Source: Dipteris shenzhenensis
Taxonomy: Eukaryota > Polypodiophyta > Polypodiopsida > Gleicheniales
Direction: 5' to 3' (one strand)
DNA: 64,000 nucleotides
Assembly (NCBI GenBank): GCA_047967505.1
Contig: CM106538.1
In this document: positions 40,980 through 51,374 of the stretch, piece by piece
Position numbering within the stretch: the first letter of the stretch is position 1
How the letters are laid out: each line of letters opens with the position of its first letter
The notes under the pieces: generated by a model
The model's database searches: none
Seen by the model: only the letters and a program-made list of their open reading frames with translations
Told to the model about the DNA's origin: nothing
Position numbers and translations under genes: made by a program

Positions 40980-41840
40980 CATATGTATATAAGGGAAGGT
41001 TCCAACCCTAAGGCATGAGGACCCTACAAGACAAATCCAAAGTATGGCACCATGATATATGAGGAACTAGAAAAATTATTAGATGCTAGTTTCATTTATC
41101 AAATCAATCACACCGTTTGGGTGACACCAATTATGATTGTCCCAAAGAAGACCAAAATCTAAGAATATGTGCAAATCTAAAAAATGCCAATGTAGCGACA
41201 GTCACAGATCACTACTCCCTATTGCTATAGAAATAGTTCTAGAATGGGTAGACAGGTTAGAAGTATATACTTCTTGGATGCGTTTAGTGGTGGGTAGTAC
41301 AAATCTCTCTTGAAGATCAATTACAGATAACATTTTCCATAGAATGGAATTTTTTTGCATATAAAGTCATACCATTTAGACTCTATAACTCCTTAGCCAC
41401 TTTTCAAATGGTCATGTAAACTACCTTCAAGGCATTCCTCAACAAACTTCTACAAGACTTCCTAGATGACTTCTGAATATATTCAAGTAAAAAGGATCAA
41501 TTGAAATGTATGAACATGTATTTAAAAATGTAGAGAGTAAGGCGTTTCCTTAAATCCTATAAAATGCTAATTCTTGGTCACATAGAGTAGCCTTGGAACA
41601 CATACTCTCTAGACATAGCATTGTAGAGAGTACGGCATTTCCTTGAATTCTTTAAAATTCTAATTCTTGGTCACACTGAGTAGTCTTGGGACACAATCTC
41701 TACAAATGGGATTGCTATTGACATGGAAAAAATCAAGGTAATCTTGGAATTACCACCCCAACATAGTGCTAATGCTACAAGTATTCATGGGCCATGCAAG
41801 AGAGTATAAAGATTCCTCTTTAGGTATGCAATGATTGACC
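40980..41840 (+). pseudogene. Gypsy-2 reverse transcriptase
   Basis: Motifs in order: MIYEELEKLLDASFIYQI and WVTPIMIVPKKTKI (about 41050-41160); TVTDHYxLL-like text; YFLDAFSGG (41265-41295, RT motif A, where FLDGFSGY is usual); MDDFxIYS-like (about 41465, the catalytic YMDD region with Tyr lost); ISLNP-KC; then GIAIDMEKIKVILELPP (about 41710-41760) and IHGPCKRV (for FxGxxxYYRRF). A 70-odd bp duplication (GTAGAGAGTAMGGCRTTTCC at 41530 and 41624) disrupts the GHIVS block. Many stops. Confidence 0.83.
41530..41700. repeat. Tandem duplication inside Gypsy-2 RT
   Basis: GTAGAGAGTA, then AATTCTTGGTCACA and GAGTAG occur twice with about 94 bp spacing and about 85 percent identity by eye. Confidence 0.8.
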
Positions 41841-42971
41841 TGTTAGAAATCAACCAACAAAGGGTACGCACTGCGAAAGACTTATAGGAGCTCACATAGT
41901 GTGTGGGGGGGTGGGGAATCACAAACTTCTTAACTTAATGTGCATCACATAGATATGCAGACTCATCAATAGACAATGAACCAGCCAGATATAGAAACCA
42001 CCAAAATAATATATTTTCATCCAAAGCTATGGACACAATACAAAAGAGATAGTCCCACCAACGGTGTGGTCCTCTGATCTTACCACAAGGCACTTCTACT
42101 ATCTGTCGACTATCTCTAGACTCAAGACCACGTGCTCCACCTCGAGTGTCTGTAGACTTTCTATCTAGAATGATCTTCTCAACCTTGTTGCCCTACGTGT
42201 TAGCCTAGGTAGACATCCCCTTTCAAGCTTTGTCTACAACACACAAGTCCTCTTGGTCCTACTGAATGTAGGCCCAAAGGCAATCGCTCCACTACTCCAA
42301 TCCACTTGTGAATGGCTGCTCCGAAAGATGAGATATGAGGGCATGGAGGCCCTCCTTTTATAGGCCCAAGGGCCTATCATAAAAATCGACTAACTTGCCC
42401 ATTCTAGCCGACCAAACTAGCTAACTTTGTGGGGCTGGTCCAGCCCTTTAAGGGCTCTCACTGGGCCCTTTAGCCCACTCTTCTAGGGCCCTCTAATCAA
42501 GGCAAGGGCCCAGTCCTATATAAAGGCATGTCCCTGCTGACTAGCAGACCCCTTTGCTGCTCCACCAGGCCTCCATGTGGCCGACCTGATCTGCTGGTCT
42601 GCCCCACCCTTCTACGCCATCTTCTCTGATAGACAGCCTGCCATGCAGGCACCTCTAGCTGCCATGTGTGTGCCTCTTTTGCAAACCTGTTCCAGTTTGT
42701 ACATACCGTGCCTCTGTCAGCCCTCTACCAGGCTGCTATATTGTTGCCCACATGGCAGCTCATGTGCTGCCCATATGGCAACCCCTTTCCTTCTCTCTTG
42801 GTTGTGAGGTGCTACCCATGTGGCAGCCTCTCCCTCTCTCTTTTCTTGTCTGATCCCTTCCCTCATGGAAGCCATGGTGCTACGCATGTGGCTTTCTCTT
42901 AGACACTAGGTTCACCGCCCTATGCTCTCCTCATATGGGGGCTTACAGATGGAGAGGTGACCTTTCCAACA
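41841..42971 (+). mobile_element. Solo LTR, 1131 bp, with TSD tgacc
   Basis: Ends TGTTAGAAA...TTTCCAACA are the short inverted ends of an LTR, and TGACC occurs immediately outside on both sides (41836-41840, 42972-42976). Removing it rejoins the Gypsy-2 frame between RT and RNase H. A CCTATATAAAGGC box at about 42516 suggests a plus-orientation promoter. The 3' third repeats words such as CATGTGGCAGC. No coding sequence of a retroelement lies inside. Confidence 0.88.
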
Positions 42972-42976
42972 TGACC

Positions 42977-43170
42977 CCTATATTAAGCTACTGTGGTAAA
43001 ATTCATCTAGATTAAAGAATGTGAGAAGGCATTTGAAACTCAAATGGTGATTGGATCATTGCTCTTATAGCAATGGCTCTAATCTAGGAGTTTGAATTCC
43101 ATGTACATATTAATGTTTCCAACTATGCAATAGGGAGTGTATTATGTCAAAATGCCAAAAATAAGAAAGA
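42977..43170 (+). pseudogene. Gypsy-2 RNase H start
   Basis: Across one frame change the plus strand reads IKECEKAFET (family W-T-x-E-C-x-x-A-F), then FHVHINVSNYAIGSVLCQNA-like text, the RT/RNase H domain typical of Gypsy. It ends near 43165, where similarity is lost. Confidence 0.78.
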
Positions 43171-43725
43171 TATGATGGAGAACAATGATGGAGGATACCT
43201 TGATGGGATAGCCCATCCTCTTCATCCTCACCCTCCCTTCTCTCTCAACTTTCAAGATCCAAGAGAAACGTTTGTTCATGATGGTGTCAAGGCTAATGTG
43301 ACATTTCCACTTGGTTTGGGAAGAAACTCGTGTGTCCCTTTCTTGTGGAATGAGAAGTTGGATGATGACATAGCCTCTCTACCTCTCCTTAGCAGACCCA
43401 CAAATGAAATCCTACCAAGTTACCAAGGAGCTCAACCACCATAAGGGAAAGCAACAGTTGGGATGATAGAGGCGTCCTCTTTGAAGATGACCAAAACTTC
43501 TTACGCACTAGGGGCAACCATGCAACTAGGGGCGAGAGAGGTAGCACAATGATTTCAACCACCAAGCCTAGTTACTCATTAGCTATCAAAACTATTAGAG
43601 GGGGGTTTTTTTCAATCCCCTTGGTAGAACAAGAGTGGTGCTGGCACTTCAAGCTCTAGATTTGCAAGGAAAACTACAAGCAAAAGATTCCAAAAGGCAA
43701 GAAGTTGCGAACTCAGGTGACATAG
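43171..43725 (+). other. Unassigned sequence with a 90-codon open frame
   Basis: The frame 43172-43444 (MMENNDGGYLDGIAHPLHP...) is open but has no family I recognise. It may be gag-like or chance. Nothing else seen. Confidence 0.35.
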
Positions 43726-43950
43726 TGTTGAGGAACCATCTCAACATCATATGTTTGATATGTGCACAACACTAACCCAATAGAGTGCTATAAAGGAAAG
43801 GGTTAAAAACCCTAACCCTAAAGGGGTTTGTATATATTCTACATTTTTAGTTAAATTTAGTGTACAATTGGTCATTTGTGGTGTGCTCTCTAGGTTGTGC
43901 CCTCTCTCCTCATTTGCACCCTCTTCCTCTCTTGTATCCGTATTTGTTCA
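43726..43950 (+). repeat. LTR-A (copy 3), 5' LTR
   Basis: 225 bp from TGTTGAGGAACC to ...TATTTGTTCA. CTATAAAGGAAAGGGTTA and a CCCTAACCCTAAA stretch are shared with the copies at 8712 and 30388. A primer-binding site follows at once, so this is a 5' LTR rather than a solo LTR. Confidence 0.88.
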
Positions 43951-43962
43951 TGGTATTAGAGC
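43951..43962 (+). other. Primer-binding site after LTR-A
   Basis: TGGTATTAGAGC, one mismatch (C to T) to the initiator-Met complement TGGTATCAGAGC. Confidence 0.85.
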
Positions 43963-45389
43963 TCCCTTACCTTCCGCTTAGGCATTGTGATCCATATGAG
44001 AGTGTGAGAGATCGAGTGATTGAGAGTTCTAGAGTGAAATCTTGTGAGTTCAGTTATTTTTTTCCGTTGAGAGAATTTCCAACCATTTGAGAGATATTTC
44101 CCTCATTTTAAGATGTTCATGGGATCTTCATGGTTCTGATGTCTTTGACAGCTTTCTTTATCTTGTGAGAGCAGTTTCTTCTAGTACTTCGATTCTTGCC
44201 TATCTACATAGGCGCTTCTACATGCACGAGTCGATTCCTACTTTCCACGACCAAGCTAGTAAGCAGTAGCCTATCTACAAGGACCTAAACGACTACAACG
44301 ACTACAACGACCATCAGCCAAGGGCCAAACACTTCAATGAATCGGCCTACAAGGAACTCTACAACACCAAGGCGACTCCTGCTGGCCGACCAGCCCACGA
44401 ACCGGCAATCAAACTCCTGCAGCAAGTCCTAACCAGTCATCTCCAACGACCTCCAAGCTCCTACAACGGCAACACAACTGGCTCCTGTGATCTGACGCCC
44501 GACCTCAATGAATGACTTCGTAGGTGGAGGCACCTTATGCATTTAGCAGTCAGCTGGCTGGCTGATTCGCGTTGGCGGAGAAGCTAGGAATCACTTTGGT
44601 CTGGCTTACTGCATAGCTCGATGAAGGGTCGATAGGCGGCTGTTGGAAGTTTTGTGGCAGTCGCTGGGAGCCCCGTTCGGTGCTGCTGCTCAGAGGTGAG
44701 CATCCCGTGGTGCCTCTGCCGATGAGCAGCTTGTAAGGTCGTTTTGGGTCTGCGGGGGCTCATTTGAGTGCGCCTTGGCTATCAAGTTGTCTTGGCCGGT
44801 TGGATGCGCTTAGGTTGCACGTTTGGCATTGCTGCAAGCGTGGCGTGGAGCTCTTGTTGTTCGCTGTGAGGTTGAAGCGTGCTGGTTGTAGGTCGACTTC
44901 GTTGCTGTGTAAACGGGCCTGTAGGTGACGGCGAGCACCAAAATCCCGCCTCTCTAACTCTGGGCCATTTGATGGAATCTTTTAGATTCTATTGGAATCT
45001 ATAAAGATTCTAAGGAATCTTATCTTGAGGGTACCCTCATCTAGACATGTGGCACCATGACAATAAGACACGTGGCAGTCAACCTTATCTAACACATGTC
45101 ATCATCTAGCTCAAGCCTTATCTTCCACGTAGGCATCGGCTCCACATCATCACGTTGACCTAACTACCACATCATCATTGATTGCCATGTGGCAGCCACC
45201 TGCCATGTCAACAACCACATCAATTGCCACATCATGCTATCCAGTCATCTGCCAGCTATCATAGTCATGTCAGGATTGCCTAGTCACTAGTAGTGCCAAC
45301 TCATTCCTTGTCAAGCACAGTAACCCCTCTACAGGCACACTGTGCACACTGCATGTGCACCCTTTTGACACCTCATCAGTACTTCACCG
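43963..45389 (+). mobile_element. Internal region of the LTR-A element, mostly unassigned
   Basis: No pol domain is visible. A frame from 44087 runs through one TAG (44267-44269, after ASKQ) to about 44514 and contains an odd Tyr/Asn/Asp stretch (YKDLNDYNDYNDH). Its meaning is unknown. From 45050 to 45300 the words CATGTGGCA and CACATCATC recur. No second LTR-A was found to the right, so the element is truncated before Copia-5. Confidence 0.5.
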
Positions 45390-46216
45390 ACATACTCCTT
45401 GCTAAGCACACACTTTCCATGTGAACACAGTGGCCACATTACTGCCACATTATCATTTGTACCCTTTTTGCCCCTCCACATAGATGAAGCCGTATCTCTT
45501 GATCCAAGAAGAATTTGAGGGGGCTCCAAATTAGAAAAACGCTCGATTATTTACTCTACGCACTTGTCACAGCACACGTACATTTCGGTGCAAGTATTAC
45601 ATACTTTTGAGCCTCGATGACAAATCCACTTCTTGCACACACATCAACCTCTACATCGACGCATTTGACCCAGCACCTAAAATGAACAAAGAAAAGGAAT
45701 TATTTGCTGCTTTTTCATGACTCGACGGTTAGTGCAGATCTAGATCAGAGTAGCGTAGTTCATCCTTAGAGGAGAGAACTCCAAAGCAACCAATCGAAGC
45801 CATGCCCAAAAATTCCCAAATAGTTCCTACTCAGAGTCAATCCCTTCGCTCACATGCGGTTTCACATCATTATAGTTTCTGAAACCCAATGTTTCATAGT
45901 TTAGTGAGCAGACTTCAGAGTTTTTAGAGGCATTCACCAATTTGGTAGAGGGAAGATTGCACAGTTGCTCGTTTTTCACACACATGCCACCATTGTAAAG
46001 CCTATCGGCTATTTTTCTGGCATTGTGCACTTTATTTGAGCCTTGTAAAGCCTCTTGGCTATACCTAACATAATTTTCCACAAGCCTTGTAATAGATTGG
46101 ATTATATATTGCAATTCTATCTTCATCGAAATTTTAGATTTCTTTTAATACAGACATTGTATTGCAGTTGATTCAGACATTGATTTTCACAGCACTTTGA
46201 GTACATTTCTTGCATT

Positions 46217-47270
46217 ATGTCTATCACTAGCAACCTCAATTTGGAGGCATCCGCTAAGCTAGAAAATTCCAACTACGGCACCTGAAAATACAAAATGGAG
46301 ATCATTCTTGTACTTCAAGACAAATGGGAGTATGTCAATGGGTCTACATCTAGACCATCAAAAGATCCAACATCCACTCCTTCACTGCCACAGGACAAGC
46401 AGTGGGATCTATAGTTGCTACACCACTAGTGTCTGCACCTGCAATAGATCCTACCATTGCCCAAGCAAAGGCACAATGGGACAAGAAAGAAAATATTCAT
46501 ATAATTTGATCAAGCAAAATGTGCAAGATGTCATGTTAGGATAGCTCAATACAGTGAAAACAAAACAAGAGTTTCTGCAATGGCAATGAAACTGGCCATG
46601 CTTACATACTCAGGATCAAGAGTTACAACAATCAACTCACAACAGTAGGAGAGACAATGAATCCCACAGAAATGGTTCAAGTCATCCTGAATGGACTATG
46701 AGAAGGATACAAGAATCTAGTCCAGAGTATTGCCATTCAATTGCTAATTCAACACTGGAAGAATTAGAGTCAATGTTACTTGGTGAAGAACTCAGGACTC
46801 AAGCCATTCATGCACACAAATGCCATTCCAATGATCAAGCATTCATAGCTTTAGATAGAAGTAGAGGCAGAGGTAGAGCATTTCGGTGAAGTCGGCATCA
46901 TCAACAACAAAGTTATCATCAAAGTCAGTAGTAGCATTTGCATCATCCTCAATAGCATTAGCATCAGTAACCATTCCAATAGAGGAAGATTCCAAGGACG
47001 AGGGAATGCATTCACCAATGTGTCAAACATTTAGTGCAACTATTGTCATAAGTTTGGACACTATGAAAGAGATTGCGGCAAGAAGTAGTATGACCAAGGT
47101 GGTCAATCCAACAGCAATCGATGGAATTTTCGAGGAAGAGGAAATCATCGCGGTGGACATTCAAGTCACAGTCATTATGCCAATGAACCTAATAATACGT
47201 TTCTTGCATGTGAGGATATGCAAAAGATTGAAACAATGTATCTTGACATAGATTGCAAATCAAAAGGGGA
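46217..47270 (+). pseudogene. Copia-5 gag
   Basis: The start MSITSNLNLEASAKLENSNY is the conserved opening of a Copia gag (L-x-x-x-N-Y-x-x-W). The later blocks VQDVMLG, HTQDQ-type text (out of frame), ELESMLLGEELRTQAIHAH, DRSRGRGRAFR and a knuckle CNYCHKFGHYERDC (about 47040-47075) mirror Copia-2. Several stops and shifts are present. Gag-like acidic and His-rich text continues to about 47270. Confidence 0.8.
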
Positions 47271-47289
47271 ATGCAATTATCAAGTCGAT

Positions 47290-47757
47290 CACAAACATTA
47301 GGATACTTGGTACATCGACAAAGGTGCATCATCTCACATGACAAATCATTAGGAATGGTTCATAGAGATGAAACCATTAGAAGGACAAAAGAATGTTATC
47401 TACACTGCAGATAACACACCAAATCCAGTTCAAGGGAAAGGCATTATCCCTATGAGCAATTTCATTGGTACGAAAGGATGGGTGAAAGATATACTCTATG
47501 TTCCAAAGCTCAGTAAAAACCTCTTATCAATTGGACAAATGACATAACACAACTACCGAGTCATCTTTGATGGAGATGAATGCACAATCAGAGACAAAAT
47601 CCAGAGGATATTAGCTAGTAGGAAAAGCATTATGCATAATGCTAGCTTTAGTACTAGATTTGCATGCCATGTTAGCTCAACCATAGCATATGCCACTTTC
47701 CGCAATATGGCATAAGAGATATGGTTGGAGATGTAGTGGACCATGGGGAATTGTTTC
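47290..47757 (+). pseudogene. Copia-5 protease and pre-integrase start
   Basis: DTWYIDKGASSHMTNH at 47300-47350 is the protease site with Ser-to-Lys-like damage (family W-x-x-D-S-G-A-S-x-H-M). NVIYTADNTPNPVQGKGII and LYVPKLSKNLLSIGQM follow (47390-47540), then a decayed pre-integrase region to about 47750. Confidence 0.82.
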
Positions 47758-48660
47758 ACAGTCTGCTAAAGGCCCAAATAAAAATTACATTGGACCAGCT
47801 TCTTAATCTGGTACTAGAATTCAAAGCACAGTGCTGACAAATTCGTTAGACTTTGGTGTGAGCCTAAGGGATAAGGCAAAAGAGGATGATGAGGAGGTTT
47901 GGGAAGTTGACCCCAAAGTTAATGCATCACAAATTGAAGATGCAGATTATATTGTTCCATTAATACAGGTGGAGTATAAATCACAGATCATACCGGAGGT
48001 CCTTTTGGATGGTGGGTCTAGTGTGAACATCTTGTTGGAGGATCTTTCCAAAATTTTTTGTGTCAATGAGCAAAGCCAACCCCTTTTCAGGTCAAAATCA
48101 TCAGAGGGTCCAATCTCTTAGGATACTAAGAAACTAGCAGATTGGAGTTTGTGGTATGACTTTCATGGTTAGCTTTGCTGTTCTTCAAATGGAGGGAGAT
48201 GATAAATCTTATTCAATGATACTTGGCAAGCCATGATTTTAGGTAGCCAAGATCAAGCAGGATTGGGGAGATGATAGGGTGAGTGTTCGTAAGGGAAATA
48301 AGAAATTTAAAATGGCCATGGTTCCAATAAGGAGTGTTCCAAAAAGTGTTCAACCCTTGGCAACTGAAGGAATTAACATGGTGGCCAAAGTTGAAGATGA
48401 TGAGGAAGAGTATTTTCTCAAAAGAAATCCCCTCCTTGGTTCCAATTTTTGAAGTCGATGTACAAGCCATATTGGACCAATACAAGAAGAATGAAGTGAA
48501 CGGTTCTTCATCAATGAAGGTTACTGCAGTTCCAAATTCGGAAGGAAATAGTCCAAAAGTGAAACAAAGGAAACACAAAGAACAGAAGTCTGATGAAGTA
48601 ACGTCAGAACAGTGGGGTTTTTATGAAGAAAAAGAATAATTTTATATCAAAACAGATATT
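47758..48660 (+). pseudogene. Gypsy-1 gag end and protease
   Basis: IKITLDQLLNL opens the block, and the frame 47831-48121 has QVEYKSQIIPEVLLDGGSSV, where L-L-D-G-G-S-S is the aspartic protease site of plant Gypsy elements (D-x-G-S/A). Downstream Lys-rich text (48213-48660) fits the protease-RT spacer. Stops are present. Confidence 0.75.
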
Positions 48661-48759
48661 CAAGCAATCATTGAAGTAGAAACAACATTTAAAGATCACT
48701 TAAGGAGGTGTGCAAGAGTTTAGGAGGATGACCTCAAAGAGATGAATCTCGAAACACAA

Positions 48760-49500
48760 CAAGATCTGAGTATGGTGCATGTTAGTGCTTTGTTGGATGG
48801 AATTTTTCATGAAAATTTGCAACACTTGTTGCTGGAATTCAAGGATGTATTTGCTTGGCATTACACAGACTGGGGGGGTTGATCCATCTTTTTGTCAACA
48901 TAGGATCAAATTAAGGAAGGATGCTATCCCAGTGATCCAACAAGGATACAGAATGAACCCAAATTATGCTCAGAAGGTAAAGGAAGAAATTGATAGATTG
49001 CTCAAGGTGGGGTTTATTTACGCATTGGATAAGGTAACATGGCTTTCACCCATAGTCATAGTATCTAAAAAGAATGCTAAACTTAGAGTGTGTGTTGGAT
49101 TACAGAAAGCTAAATGTACTAACAATGTATAGCTTTTTTGATGGTTTTAATGGGTATAATCAAATAAGGATGGCTCCAAAAGATAGAGACAAAACTTCTT
49201 TCAGAGTGGGAAGCCTTTGCTAGCAATGTTATGACCTTTGGTTTGAAGAATGCACCTCCCACATTTCAGAAGTGGATTCAGGAAGTCTTTTCTCTATACT
49301 TCACAACTTTTATCAAAGTCTTTCTTGATTTCTTTGAGTTTGGAAAGAAGGAGGAGCATTTGCAACATCTTAGATTATGCCTTGAGAGATGCAGAATTGC
49401 ATGGCTTAGCCTTAATCCAGAGAAGTGTGCTTTTGTAGTTAAGAGGGGTGTCCTGTTAGGTCATAATCTCTAAAGAAGGAATGGCCATAGAAGGTGGAAG
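48760..49500 (+). pseudogene. Gypsy-1 reverse transcriptase
   Basis: HRIKLRKDAIPVIQQGYRMN, KVKEEIDRLLKVGFIYALD and WLSPIVIVSKKNAKLRVCV (48895-49100) are the RT fingers. F-F-D-G-F-N-G-Y-N-Q (about 49135-49160) is motif A, with MAPKDRDKTSFRVG after it. MTFGLKNAPPTFQKWIQEVF is at 49231. IKVFLDFFEFGKKEEH holds the catalytic box, where Y/F-x-D-D became F-L-D-F, an active-site loss. LNPEKCAFVVKRGVLLGH follows. There are about three frame changes. Confidence 0.87.
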
Positions 49501-50100
49501 TTATTCAGAATGCTCGTACACCAAGAACTCTTAATGAATTATCATGCTTTGTTGGGAAGATAAATGGCATAGCGAATTCTTTCGCTATCTTTCCCATGTT
49601 TGTGCACTGTTGGCAAAACTTACTAGGAAGGGAGAATCTTATAGATGGGAGGAGGAGCAAGAGAAGGCTTTTGTTTTATTGAAGAGGATGTTAGTTGTGA
49701 CACCGATTCTTAAACCACCTAACTGGAAGTTACCATTTCATATTTTTGTCACTGCTTTGGATGTGGCCATAGGTGCAGTGGTAATACAAAAAATTGTTAA
49801 AGGGCGGTTTCAGCCCATATATTATGCCAGTAGAAGATTGGTAAAAGCATAGTAGAATGATAGTGTTACTCATAGGGAGGGATTGGGAATGGTTTATGAT
49901 CTCAAAAAATTCAGACACTATTTATTGGGGAATTAAGCGATCTTACATGTGGATCATTAAGCTCTCATTTATTTGGTAAAAAAACCACAGTTGTTTGGAA
50001 GGCTGGCTAGATGGATATTACTCCTCCAAGAATATGATTATGACATTGTTCATAACCCAGTAATCAATATGTTATTGTAGATCATTTAAGTCGATTGATG
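49501..50100 (+). pseudogene. Gypsy-1 RNase H
   Basis: NARTPRTLNELSCFVGKING (49505), then 49544-49852 with YRWEEEQEKAFVLLKRMLVV, FHIFVTALDVAIGAVVIQ and QPIYYASRRLVKA. HREGLGMVYDLKKFRHYLLG (about 49870-49935) has the acidic RNase H site. Text resembling WILLLQEYDYDIVHNP closes the domain. Confidence 0.87.
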
Positions 50101-50587
50101 ATGAATGGTGAGGCACCTTTGGGAAGTCAGGATGATTTACCTAATGCACATTTGTTTTCTATCAAGAGATCACTTTTCTGGTGATATTACTAGAAAAAAT
50201 ATACTGTGGGCAGGTTTGTGGTGGCCTATAGTGTTGAAAGATGATCACCAATTTGCTAAAACTTGTTTACCATGTCAAAGAGATGGCAGGCCAACAGATG
50301 CATATTGGATGCCACATTAGCCTATCTTACCTTCGGGTCCATTCCAAAAATGGGGACTCGATTTCATGGGTCCGATAAAACCTTTGGCTAGATATACTGG
50401 CAATAAGTATATTTTGGCAGCCACCGACTACTGTACAAAGTGGGTAGAGGCAATTTCTTTGTGAGATAATATAGTGGCTAGCACAGCAAAGTTTATTTAT
50501 CACAATATCATAACCAAGTTTGGTTGTCCAATAGAGATAGAGTTTTTGATCAAGGGGTTCATTTCATGAATAAAGTTATGAAGAAGT

Positions 50588-50638
<51 letters not shown>

Positions 50639-50985
50639 ATTGTGGCCAATGAAACTACATTTAACATTGCGGGCCATTTCGTATAGCCTATAAGGTAACA
50701 CTGGGATGACACCATTTCACCTTGTTTATGCATGTGAAGCTATAGTCCCAATGGAATTTATTGTACCTAGTCTCCAAATAGCAGGCTGAGAATAGATTAT
50801 CTCCAGATGAATTAGTTAATCATAGGATTCAACAATTGTTGAAGCTAGAGGAAGATAGGGTGGTCAGTTCCTATCATTTTTAGATGTGATTCAAAAGAGA
50901 AGGCAAGCTTGGATAAACAAGAATATCAAGTTTAAAGTGTTTCGAAAAGGAGATCTAGTGTTGATGCTTAGTTCTAAGTGAGGTA
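50101..50985 (+). pseudogene. Gypsy-1 integrase, part 1
   Basis: CLPCQRDGRPT (50270) is the zinc-binding Cxx[21 protein letters not shown] and [16 protein letters not shown] (50345-50460) give the first catalytic Asp, FDQGVHFM (about 50548) the second Asp. A 47 bp (CA)n tract then replaces the segment before the Glu motif. Text like GMTPFHLVYACEAIVPMEF (50700-50765) and INKNIKFKVFRKGDLVLMLS (50920-50970) completes the fold. The element is cut at 50985 by the LTR-B insertion. Confidence 0.85.
50590..50636. repeat. (CA)n microsatellite in Gypsy-1 integrase
   Basis: An uninterrupted CA tract of about 23 units within the integrase reading region. Confidence 0.97.
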
Positions 50986-51364
50986 TGAGAAAACATGTGT
51001 ACCTCGAGATCAATGGAGCACTCTAAGGTGGATGGAAACTATGTGGAAACATGTTGAAGAGAATGCTCATGACATGTACCTCAAGTCAATTGGGTTCCAA
51101 AATAGATTAGCTTGGACTCATAAACAAAATCTTGAGTGAATGTGCATTTCTCTCTACTCAACAATACATGATAGGTCTCTTATATAGAGAGTGCCCTTTG
51201 AATAGTCAACACTTGTGGGATCCTCTCATCCACATTTCTCCTTGTGAATATCCTTGATCCACATCTCCACATCATGTAGTCCACATCCTAGGGTGGCTAC
51301 TTTAATACATTACTTAGCTCATACCTTTGCCTCTACCATGTGCACATGGAACCATATCTCAACA
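50986..51364 (-). repeat. LTR-B, 3' LTR (minus orientation)
   Basis: In element sense TGTTGAGATATGGTTCC...TTTTCTCA. CTCTTATATAGAGAG at about 51177 is a palindrome with a TATA-like core in both LTRs. Confidence 0.88.
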
Positions 51365-51374
51365 CCTCCCCTTG
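51365..51374 (-). promoter_or_regulatory. Polypurine tract of LTR-B
   Basis: Minus strand CCAAGGGGAGG directly before TGTTGAG. Confidence 0.75.

Larger units (their letters stand above)
40950..43170 (+). mobile_element. Gypsy-2 fragment, split by a solo LTR
   Basis: A decayed plus-strand Ty3/Gypsy RT (40980-41836) and the start of its RNase H (42977-43165). The two blocks join across a 1131 bp insertion flanked by TGACC. Confidence 0.85.
45390..47757 (+). mobile_element. Copia-5, same family as Copia-2, 5' part
   Basis: Leader homologous to 8915-9734, gag from 46217, zinc knuckle, protease and pre-integrase start; the rest is cut where Gypsy-1 begins near 47758. Confidence 0.8.
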
